Notes under the pieces: generated by a model
Database searches by the model: none
Told to the model about the DNA's origin: nothing
What the model saw: only the letters and a program-made list of their open reading frames with translations
In this document: piece after piece, positions 27,295 through 34,535 of the stretch
Layout: the number at the start of each line of letters is the position of its first letter
How positions within the stretch are numbered: position 1 is the first letter of the stretch
From: Alistipes sp.
GTDB lineage: Bacteria; Bacteroidota; Bacteroidia; Bacteroidales; Rikenellaceae
Assembly (NCBI GenBank): GCA_017504265.1
Contig: JAFVRN010000020.1
Span: 39,079 to 103,078 of the forward strand
DNA length: 64,000 nt
Direction of reading: 5' to 3'
Position numbers and translations under genes: made by a program

Positions 27295-28164
27295 ATGAGA
27301 GTGCTCATAGATGATAATTCGGGTTTTTGCTTCGGAGTGGTACGTGCCATAGGCGAAGCCGAGAGTGCCCTGGCGAATTTAGGCAAGGTATACTCCCTGG
27401 GCGACATCGTACACAACCGTATAGAGGTGCAACGCCTCGAACAAATGGGATTATACACAATTGCCCATGAGCAGATGGCGACACTTGGCGAGGCTACGCT
27501 GCTCATACGAGCACACGGCGAGCCTCCACGCACCTATGAGCGCGCCAAGGAGCTGGGGCTGCGCATCATAGATGCCACATGTCCGGTTGTAGCACGCCTG
27601 CAACGTCGTGTGCGCGAGGCCTACGAGAAGATGCAATGCGTTGGAGGTCAGGTTGTTCTCCTCGGCAAGAGAGGTCACGCCGAGGTGGTAGGACTAACCG
27701 GACAGGTTATGGACGATGTAATGGTCGTGGAGGGCGAGGGCGACTTAGATATGCTGGATTTCAGCCGCCCCATATATTTCCTGTCGCAAACGACACAGAG
27801 CATAGAGCTGTTCCACCGCTTAGGCGACGAGATACGACGACGCGCCAAGAATAGCGACGATGTAATCCTCGACGACACCATATGCCGCAGGGTGGCCGGC
27901 AGAGAGCATAATCTCACGGAGTTTGCGAGAAGCGTGGATGTGGTTATCTTCGTCGCAGGACGTAAATCCTCGAATGGTCGTGTCCTCTACGACGTATGCC
28001 GCAAGGCCAACGAGCGGTGCTACAACATAGAAGAGGCCTCGGAGTTGGACAGATCGTGGTTCGAAGGGGTCGGAAGCGTGGGTATATGCGGTGCTACCTC
28101 TACCCCTCGCTGGCTGATGGAGGATGTGGCAAAGGAGGTAGAGGCACTCTATGATAAGGCATAA
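27295..28164 (+). CDS. ispH: 4-hydroxy-3-methylbut-2-enyl diphosphate reductase
   Basis: An iron-sulfur enzyme of 289 residues, the last step of the MEP isoprenoid pathway yielding IPP and DMAPP. The three cluster cysteines are Cys12 (GFCFGV), Cys96 (DATCPVV) and Cys197 (DDTICRR). The SQTT motif and the C-terminal CGATSTP region complete the active site. It is clustered with cmk, a common arrangement in bacteria. Confidence 0.97.
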   Translation: MRVLIDDNSGFCFGVVRAIGEAESALANLGKVYSLGDIVHNRIEVQRLEQMGLYTIAHEQMATLGEATLLIRAHGEPPRTYERAKELGLRIIDATCPVVARLQRRVREAYEKMQCVGGQVVLLGKRGHAEVVGLTGQVMDDVMVVEGEGDLDMLDFSRPIYFLSQTTQSIELFHRLGDEIRRRAKNSDDVILDDTICRRVAGREHNLTEFARSVDVVIFVAGRKSSNGRVLYDVCRKANERCYNIEEASELDRSWFEGVGSVGICGATSTPRWLMEDVAKEVEALYDKA

Positions 28165-28190
28165 ACATATATAAATTAGCAGGTTATACT

Positions 28191-28676
28191 ATGAGATACG
28201 TTATCAGATCAATAAAATATCTACTTCTTCTATCTCTGCTCCTCGTAGCCCTGATGTGGCTGTCGATGCTGAGCTACCCCGAGGAGGCCAACTTGGAGCT
28301 ACTGCCCTTCATCAAGGGCTATATGCTTTCGGAGCGTGGCAGGTGGTTTATAGTCGGCGTGGTGGTACTCGCTGCGCTATATCCCCGTTTCGGATTTATG
28401 CGCAGCAAGGTCGAGGAGTGCGACTTGGAGCGTGACGCCATACGCATAGATAATGCTATGCACGCCTCGGGATACCGTCTTATAGAAGATGGCAAGGATG
28501 TTAAGGTATACCGTGCCGAGGGCATAATACATCGCCTGTCGCTTATGTTCGAGGATAGCATCGAGGTACGCCGCGTAGAGGGAGGCGTAGAGTTTGTGGG
28601 CATACGTCGTAGCGTGGCACGCATCGTCTTCCGCCTGAGAACATATCTACACAACAGCCGTTTCGAACAGGAGTAA
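28191..28676 (+). CDS. Two-segment membrane protein of unknown function
   Basis: A 161-residue protein with membrane segments at about 8-28 and 50-67, then a cytoplasmic-looking basic/acidic domain (about 70-161) rich in charged beta-strand patterns (HRLSLMFEDSIEVRRVEGGVEFVGIRR). I do not recognise the family. It sits 26 nt after ispH and 16 nt before the S41 protease gene, with which it is probably cotranscribed. The spacer between them carries an unusual run of nine G. Confidence 0.7.
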   Translation: MRYVIRSIKYLLLLSLLLVALMWLSMLSYPEEANLELLPFIKGYMLSERGRWFIVGVVVLAALYPRFGFMRSKVEECDLERDAIRIDNAMHASGYRLIEDGKDVKVYRAEGIIHRLSLMFEDSIEVRRVEGGVEFVGIRRSVARIVFRLRTYLHNSRFEQE

Positions 28677-28681
28677 CCAAA

Positions 28682-28690
28682 GGGGGGGGG
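28682..28690 (+). promoter_or_regulatory. G9 homopolymer in the ribosome-binding region of the S41 protease gene
   Basis: Nine consecutive G followed by CT and the ATG at 28693. The run occupies the ribosome-binding position. Homopolymers of this length are prone to slippage; here a length change would alter spacing or pairing rather than frame. Confidence 0.6.
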
Positions 28691-28692
28691 CT

Positions 28693-30393
28693 ATGATGAG
28701 GTTTATCATATATTTTCGAGTAGTGTGTGTGGCGATAATCATGGCCACCGCAGCTCTACTGCCCGAGTACGCCACGGCGCAGGAGATGGAGCACCAGCGC
28801 AAGGACTTCGAGCTGGGTAAGAGCATCGAGGTTCTGGCCAATATCATGCGTGAGTTCGAGGCAGGATATGTCGATGAGGTAAGTCCAAGTAAGCTTCTCA
28901 AAGCTGCTGCCGATGGTATGATTATGGCCACCGACCCATACTCGGAGTACCTTTCGGAGGAGAGTATGGCCGACTTCGAGATACTTACCACAGGTAAGTA
29001 TGGCGGCGTAGGCTCGCTGATACGTAAGCGTGGCGACTATGTACTCTTTGCCCAACCATACAAAGGCTCTCCCTCGGATGAGGCGGGTATACGTGTGGGT
29101 GACAAGATTCTGGCCATAGACGGCACCGATGCCAAGGCTATGGCCGTAGGTGAGATCAGCTCTCGTCTTAAAGGTGAGCCCGGAACGGATGTGGAGGTTG
29201 TCGTGGAGCGTAACCACGACTCATCGGTAGATACGCTGCGTATCACACGCCGCAGAATATCTATACCGAGTGTTCCCTATGCCGGTATACTGCGTGATGA
29301 TATAGGCTACATCTGCCACAACGACTTTATTGACGGCAGCTACGATGAGGTACGCCGCGCATTGGAGGGGTTGCTTGCAACCGACACGCTACGAGGAGTG
29401 ATACTCGATTACCGTTCGAATGGCGGTGGCGTGATGCAGGAGGCGGTGAAGATAGCCTCGCTGTTTGTGCCACGCGGCGAGCTTGTGGTATCGCTTATGG
29501 GACGCGACTCCTCGTCGCTACGCCAGTTCCGCACCGAGTTGTCACCGTTGGCCACAGACCTCCCCATCGTGGTACTTGTAAACGGCACATCGGCATCGGC
29601 ATCCGAGATATTGGCAGGGGCACTGCAAGATATGGACAGAGCCGTAATTATGGGACAACGCACATATGGCAAAGGGTTGGTGCAAGGCACCCGCTCGGTG
29701 GGATATAACGGATATTTGAAGTATACCACAGCCAAGTACTATATACCTTCGGGACGCTGCATACAGGCACTAAACTACTCATCACGACGCAGCGATGGCA
29801 GCGTGGAGTCCGTGCCCGACTCTCTTATCAGCGAGTACCACACACGCTCGGGGCGCAAGGTATACGATGGTGGCGGCATAGTTCCCGACTGCAAGATAGA
29901 GCCTCAATATGTCAGCCGCTTTGCTCTAACGCTATACGCCATGGGGTATCTGGAGGATTGGGCAGATGAGTATATGCGTCGTAACCACGATAAGAGTATA
30001 GATCTGCGCACATTCTCCATTACGGATGCCGACTACGACGATTTTAAGCGTTTCATAGCCGACAAGGATGTAGACTACGAGTCGGAGACACGCCGAGCAT
30101 TGAGCCGCCTGAAAGAGGCTGTCCGCAACGACCTCTACGATGAGCAGCTAAACGGCATTATCGAGGAGCTTGAGAGATATATTCAGGATGATAAGATGTC
30201 GAACCTCGACACCTATCGGAACGAGATTGTCGAGGCCCTCAACACCGACATCATTATGCGCCACTACTACAATGGTGGAGCTGTAGAATACTCGGCATGC
30301 AAGGATGATACAGTAGCAGCGGCCATAGAGCTACTACTCGACAGCGAGGAGTACGAACGCATACTACGCGAGCAGGATTTGGAGATGCATTAA
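28693..30393 (+). CDS. S41 family C-terminal processing protease with PDZ domain
   Basis: A 566-residue exported protease. A signal peptide ends near ATA-QEM (about residue 30); an N-terminal helical region follows, then a PDZ domain (about 95-190, GVGSLIRKRGDYV...GIRVGDKILAIDG) and the S41 catalytic core. The Ser-Lys dyad is Ser302 in GTSASASE and Lys327 in TYGKGLVQ, 25 residues apart as in known CtpA enzymes. It belongs to the CtpA/Prc group and acts in the periplasm on protein C-termini. It precedes a histidine-kinase gene by 12 nt. Confidence 0.92.
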   Translation: MMRFIIYFRVVCVAIIMATAALLPEYATAQEMEHQRKDFELGKSIEVLANIMREFEAGYVDEVSPSKLLKAAADGMIMATDPYSEYLSEESMADFEILTTGKYGGVGSLIRKRGDYVLFAQPYKGSPSDEAGIRVGDKILAIDGTDAKAMAVGEISSRLKGEPGTDVEVVVERNHDSSVDTLRITRRRISIPSVPYAGILRDDIGYICHNDFIDGSYDEVRRALEGLLATDTLRGVILDYRSNGGGVMQEAVKIASLFVPRGELVVSLMGRDSSSLRQFRTELSPLATDLPIVVLVNGTSASASEILAGALQDMDRAVIMGQRTYGKGLVQGTRSVGYNGYLKYTTAKYYIPSGRCIQALNYSSRRSDGSVESVPDSLISEYHTRSGRKVYDGGGIVPDCKIEPQYVSRFALTLYAMGYLEDWADEYMRRNHDKSIDLRTFSITDADYDDFKRFIADKDVDYESETRRALSRLKEAVRNDLYDEQLNGIIEELERYIQDDKMSNLDTYRNEIVEALNTDIIMRHYYNGGAVEYSACKDDTVAAAIELLLDSEEYERILREQDLEMH

Positions 30394-30405
30394 TATACCC
30401 GCAAG

Positions 30406-31650
30406 ATGAAGTTACCGAAGATCAACCTGAGCCGTGGGGTACTCTCCACACGCCGCAATACGATAGTTATAGCGGTGGGATTGGCATTGGCTGCACTATC
30501 GGTGCTATACACGTGGAACGTCTCGATGAATATGAAGCACGAGGATGAGGCTGCCATAGAGCAGTTGCGTCGTGATGAGCGTAACCAGGTGGAGATGTGG
30601 GAGGACATCCTGAAATCGACAAACATCGGCGGACATATGATATACAGCCCCGAGCTACTCAATAAACTCGCCGAGCATACCAACGTCCCAATGATCATCG
30701 CTGACGAGAGGCTTAACGTCTGGATCACAAATCTGCCACAAGAGGTGATTGCCGATAGCGAGCTGCTTCGTGAGCAGATAATGACCATGAGCGAGCATAA
30801 CAAGCCTATCTCGGTAGCATCGGGTGTTATGAGTCGCACCATATTTACCATATACTACGGCACGACAGACTATGCTCATCTCATATCGAGTGCCCATAGC
30901 GAGGCCTTGACACTATTCCCCTACGTGCAGCTTATTATCATTGCAATTTTTGCCGCCTTCGCCTATATAGCCTTCTCCTCGACCAAACAGAACGAGCAAA
31001 ACAGGGTGTGGGTAGGTCTTGCAAAGGAGACCGCACACCAGCTCGGCACACCCACCTCATCGCTACTCGGATGGGTGGAGTATCTGCGCAGCCAACCCGT
31101 AGACCAGCTCGCCGTGGAGGAGATGTCCAAGGATTTGGCACACCTGATGAAGATCGTAGACCGCTTCTCGAAAATCGGCTCTGAGACGCAGCTTACACCG
31201 ATGAATATCAACGAGGTCGTAGGCGATACGGTTATGTACTTCCGTCGTCGCATACCCCGCCACGTGACCCTCAGCTACAACGGTCTTGCCATAGCACCTA
31301 TCAGCGTACCTATCAACGCGGCACTCTTTGAGTGGGTTGTGGAGAATCTGATGAAGAACTCGCTTGATGCACTGCAAGGCCAAGGCTCGATAGATGTTGT
31401 CGTCGGCGAAAGCGACAAAGAGGTATATGTCGAGGTGAGCGATACGGGCAAGGGTATAGCCAAGAGCAACTGGACACGTATCTTCGAGCCGGGCTTTACT
31501 ACCAAAACCCGAGGCTGGGGACTGGGACTGTCACTATCACGCCGTATAATAGAGGAGTATCACGGAGGCCGCATCGCGGTAGTACGCTCCGAACCGGGAC
31601 GAGGCACAACCATACGTATAACACTCAAACGTCACTCCGACAATGAATAA
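30406..31650 (+). CDS. Sensor histidine kinase
   Basis: A 414-residue membrane kinase: membrane segments at about 18-36 and 172-190 enclose a ~135-residue periplasmic sensor region. The HisKA-type phosphoacceptor is His211 in AKETAHQLGTPTSSLLGW, a form typical of Bacteroidota NtrY-like kinases. The ATPase domain has the N box (NLMKNSLDALQ), G1 (DTGKGIAKSNW) and G2 (GWGLGLSLSRRI). No response regulator gene is adjacent, so it is an orphan here. Its end overlaps the DUF4271 gene by 8 nt. Confidence 0.93.
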   Translation: MKLPKINLSRGVLSTRRNTIVIAVGLALAALSVLYTWNVSMNMKHEDEAAIEQLRRDERNQVEMWEDILKSTNIGGHMIYSPELLNKLAEHTNVPMIIADERLNVWITNLPQEVIADSELLREQIMTMSEHNKPISVASGVMSRTIFTIYYGTTDYAHLISSAHSEALTLFPYVQLIIIAIFAAFAYIAFSSTKQNEQNRVWVGLAKETAHQLGTPTSSLLGWVEYLRSQPVDQLAVEEMSKDLAHLMKIVDRFSKIGSETQLTPMNINEVVGDTVMYFRRRIPRHVTLSYNGLAIAPISVPINAALFEWVVENLMKNSLDALQGQGSIDVVVGESDKEVYVEVSDTGKGIAKSNWTRIFEPGFTTKTRGWGLGLSLSRRIIEEYHGGRIAVVRSEPGRGTTIRITLKRHSDNE

Positions 31651-32500
31651 CAAGGTTATGACATACGACCCCCACTCCTTGCAGCGTAGTGCAGGCGAGT
31701 TCTACGGCAAGTCGTCGGAGAAGGGCGACGGGTATCCCGTTAGCGATGGGCAGTACCAGGAGTGCAGCTTGGAGGAGATGTATGGCAGCAACTCCTATGT
31801 CGTTGCGAGTCAGCCTACTGAACCTATCTTACCGACATTCTCGGCAGAGCCCACATTCCAGGCACTTGTCGCCGTGACGCTTATCGCATACCTATATATG
31901 ATGTTTCGCTCGTGGGATTTTATTAGCTCGATGTGGAGCAATCGTCTTATCGGCAAAAGCGAACGTCGCATGGCCAACGAGGCCGGCACGATGCCTCTGC
32001 TACGCTTCAAGATTGCAGCAACACTGCTCGGCGGCGTATGCCTTGCACTTATAGGTGTCCGCCTTATCGAGGGCATCATCCCCACAGAGTCGATAGCCTC
32101 GATAGGCGACAAATCGCCACTCGTTCCATTGATTGCCATGTTTCTGGTTATGGTTGTTGTGGCATGGAACTATGCCTTTCACGAGATATGCAGTTGGGTA
32201 ACGCGCTCCGATGCTGTCGAAGAACTTGCCTCGATAGGCTTTATGAACTTCGTGCGTAGCGTAGTTATCCTCTACCCCGTTATTGCCGTATGGCTTGTTG
32301 CCAAAGAGGATACGCTGTCGGCGATGAATGTGATTGTCAGCATATGCTCCTTATTGCTGTTTATTATATACTTAAAGGATACTTTTTTATTCTTTATCGA
32401 AAAAAAAATTCCAATTTTGCATTGGATTTTGTACCTTTGCACCGCAATTTTGCTGCCGCTCAGCTTCCTGGCCGTACTACTACCCGAGAAGTTAGGTTAG
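31643..32500 (+). CDS. DUF4271 membrane protein
   Basis: A 285-residue protein with a polar N-terminal ~70 residues and about six membrane segments. Sequence and position (just before hemD, rnpA and yidD) match the Bacteroidota DUF4271 family, for which I know no function. It overlaps the histidine-kinase gene by 8 nt. The 3' end of the gene is AT-rich and contains a promoter-like TACCTTTG at 32432-32439 that probably serves the downstream hemD. Confidence 0.8.
   Translation: MNNKVMTYDPHSLQRSAGEFYGKSSEKGDGYPVSDGQYQECSLEEMYGSNSYVVASQPTEPILPTFSAEPTFQALVAVTLIAYLYMMFRSWDFISSMWSNRLIGKSERRMANEAGTMPLLRFKIAATLLGGVCLALIGVRLIEGIIPTESIASIGDKSPLVPLIAMFLVMVVVAWNYAFHEICSWVTRSDAVEELASIGFMNFVRSVVILYPVIAVWLVAKEDTLSAMNVIVSICSLLLFIIYLKDTFLFFIEKKIPILHWILYLCTAILLPLSFLAVLLPEKLG
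32432..32439 (+). promoter_or_regulatory. Intragenic promoter -7 box for hemD
   Basis: TACCTTTG inside the AT-rich 3' end of the DUF4271 gene, a perfect -7 box although no good -33 box lies 19-20 nt upstream. It would give hemD a ~175-nt leader containing a GGCAGT/ACTGCC hairpin at 32559-32576. Confidence 0.5.
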
Positions 32501-32619
32501 CCTATGCGCGTGCAATATGCTGAATATGAACTATTTGTATTACTATATGTGAGAGATTGGCAGTGTTACAACTGCCATTATGTGAGCTAAATTTTGATAA
32601 AGTAATAACCGCAAAGACC

Positions 32620-33477
32620 TTGAAAATTAATAAGATTTTGGTGTCACAGCCCAAGCCGGCTGTTATAGAAAAGTCGCCTTTTTACGAATTTTCTCAAAAA
32701 AATGAGCTTGCCATAGATTACAAGCCACTGATACGTGTCGTTGGTGTCTCGCTCAAGGAGTTTAGAGCACAACGTACCGAGATCCTCGAACACTCTACAA
32801 TGATATTTTCGTCGCGTACTACTATCGACAGCTTCTTCCGCATCTGTGAGGAGGCTCGCATTACGGTACCCGAGACGATGAAGTATATATGTAATACCGA
32901 GGCCGTAGCACTATACTTGCAGAAGTATATCATATATCGTAAGCGTAAGATATCGTTTGCCGACGGTACATTCAACTCGTTACTCGAACTTATCGTAAAG
33001 CACAAGGACGAAAAGTTTATCCTCGCCCTTACCGAGCCATATAAGCCTGAGTTACCCGAGACGCTGTCGAAGCTCAAATTGAAGGTATCTCCCGTAGTCT
33101 TTGCCCGCACCATCGCCGCAGATATGAGCGATATGCGTCCCGAAGATTACGACATCATCGCCCTCTACTCGCCATCGGACGTAAAGGCTCTTGTAGAGAA
33201 CTTCGACATAGCACGTCTGCCAATAGTTGCAACTTTTGGTGAGGCTACGCTACGTGCTGCCAAGGAGGCAGGACTTAGAGTGAAGGCATCGGCACCATCG
33301 CCCGAGGCACCATCTATGGTCAAGGCGTTGGATATCTACTGCCAGAAGCTTGCCGAAGGTCTGGAGGTAGAGGATGCCCAGGTTAAGGACAACCAGGATA
33401 AGGAGGAGTTCATACGTGCGCAGCAGAGCAAGTTGCAGAAAAAGACTCGTACACGCACTCCCAAGAAGAGTGTATAA
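32620..33477 (+). CDS. hemD: Uroporphyrinogen-III synthase (HemD family)
   Basis: From a TTG at 32620 the product is 285 residues beginning KINKILVSQPKP, the conserved N-terminus of Bacteroidota HemD-like proteins. A longer frame from 32557 would add 21 poorly conserved residues overlapping a leader hairpin. The family closes hydroxymethylbilane to uroporphyrinogen III. Visible features are STMIFSSRTTIDSFFRI and VATFGEATLRAAKEAGLRV. An extra basic C-terminus (KLQKKTRTRTPKKS) is present. It is followed by rnpA and yidD. No other haem-synthesis gene is near. Confidence 0.85.
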   Translation: MKINKILVSQPKPAVIEKSPFYEFSQKNELAIDYKPLIRVVGVSLKEFRAQRTEILEHSTMIFSSRTTIDSFFRICEEARITVPETMKYICNTEAVALYLQKYIIYRKRKISFADGTFNSLLELIVKHKDEKFILALTEPYKPELPETLSKLKLKVSPVVFARTIAADMSDMRPEDYDIIALYSPSDVKALVENFDIARLPIVATFGEATLRAAKEAGLRVKASAPSPEAPSMVKALDIYCQKLAEGLEVEDAQVKDNQDKEEFIRAQQSKLQKKTRTRTPKKSV

Positions 33478-33492
33478 CACTGCTACGAACCT

Positions 33493-33873
33493 ATGACAAA
33501 GTCGTATGCACTACCTAAGTCGGAGCGTCTTCACTCGCTCTCGGCACTACGCCGCCTCTTTACGGATGGCACATCGCACTTTGTCTATCCCTTCCGATAT
33601 ACGGTATACAGCACGAAGAGTACCACGGCAAGTGTCGAGGTGCTCTTCTCTGTTCCCAAAAGGTTTCACAAGCGGGCCAACAAGCGTAACCTGCTACGCC
33701 GACGCACCAAGGAGGCATACCGACTAAACAAACATCTGCTTGACGACTATCTATCGGCCTCGTGCCAAGATATAGATCTGGCCCTGGTCTACTCCACAAA
33801 GGATGTTCTACCCTATAAAACTATCGAAAATGCGATTTGCAGAATTTTGGCCGAGATTGCTAAGTCTAACTAA
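33493..33873 (+). CDS. rnpA: Ribonuclease P protein component
   Basis: A basic 126-residue protein with the RnpA signature [29 protein letters not shown] (in shortened form: [18 protein letters not shown]). It assists the RNase P RNA in tRNA 5' maturation. Its 3' end overlaps the yidD gene in another frame by at least 44 nt, a well-known arrangement of this gene pair. Confidence 0.95.
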   Translation: MTKSYALPKSERLHSLSALRRLFTDGTSHFVYPFRYTVYSTKSTTASVEVLFSVPKRFHKRANKRNLLRRRTKEAYRLNKHLLDDYLSASCQDIDLALVYSTKDVLPYKTIENAICRILAEIAKSN

Positions 33874-34090
33874 ACGCACCTTAGCTCTACCACTCATAGC
33901 TTTGGTACGCATATATCAGCTCGCCATATCACCCCTGAAACCGCCTTCGTGTCGTTTTACGCCCACATGCTCGCAATATGCCATAGAAGCACTACGCAAG
34001 CACGGCGCAATAAAAGGGTTATACCTCACCATACGACGACTATTGCGTTGCCATCCTTGGGGAGGTAGCGGCTACGACCCCGTACCCTGA
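33830..34090 (+). CDS. yidD: Membrane protein insertion efficiency factor YidD
   Basis: A small protein (86 residues from 33830; 95 if started at 33803) with the family core [32 protein letters not shown] and the C-terminal [17 protein letters not shown]. The cysteines in PPSCRF and PTCS are conserved. It is thought to sit at the inner membrane and assist YidC-dependent insertion. Its 5' end lies inside rnpA. The start cannot be fixed from sequence alone. Confidence 0.92.
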   Translation: MRFAEFWPRLLSLTKRTLALPLIALVRIYQLAISPLKPPSCRFTPTCSQYAIEALRKHGAIKGLYLTIRRLLRCHPWGGSGYDPVP

Positions 34091-34152
34091 TTTTGAGGTG
34101 TGGATTATTTTTTGTAATTTTACGTGTGGAAAATCATTAAAACCAAAATAGT

Positions 34153-34461
34153 ATGACTGAGACAAAGAAGAATGGTATCGAGATACAACTCGACGAGCAG
34201 GTTGGTCAGGGTAACTACTGCAACTTAGCAATTATAGCACACTCGGCATCGGAGTTTATCATAGACTTTGCTACGGTGCTTCCCGGTCTGCCTAAGGCAC
34301 GTGTCAAGAGCCGCGTGATACTCACTCCGGAGCATGCTAAGCGTCTGCTTATATCGCTACAAGAGAATATCACACGTTACGAAAGCAACGTAGGCAAGAT
34401 TAACATTCCATCGAAGCAACCCGTTATCGACCCCTTCGGCCATAACAAGGGTAACGCATAG
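34153..34461 (+). CDS. DUF3467 protein
   Basis: A 102-residue soluble protein matching the short DUF3467 family (YCNLAIIAHSASEFIIDFA, then SRVILTPEHAKRLLISLQENI). The family is widespread in bacteria and has no established role that I know. It lies 62 nt after yidD and ends at a bidirectional terminator. Confidence 0.85.
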   Translation: MTETKKNGIEIQLDEQVGQGNYCNLAIIAHSASEFIIDFATVLPGLPKARVKSRVILTPEHAKRLLISLQENITRYESNVGKINIPSKQPVIDPFGHNKGNA

Positions 34462-34474
34462 GACAAATATAAGA

Positions 34475-34516
34475 GAAGAGAGGGTGACTAAAAAGCAAAT
34501 TAGTCACCCTCTCTTC
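34475..34516. terminator. Bidirectional terminator between convergent genes
   Basis: GAAGAGAGGGTGACTA pairs perfectly with TAGTCACCCTCTCTTC over 16 bp around a 10-nt A-rich loop, between the DUF3467 stop and the end of the convergent lipoprotein gene. Confidence 0.85.
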
Positions 34517-34535
34517 GTATCGCGTTATCATCACA

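Noticed and set aside
33830-33873. rnpA-yidD overlap as a frameshift or assembly error
   Set aside because: Overlap of these two genes in different frames is a well-known natural arrangement and both products are intact.
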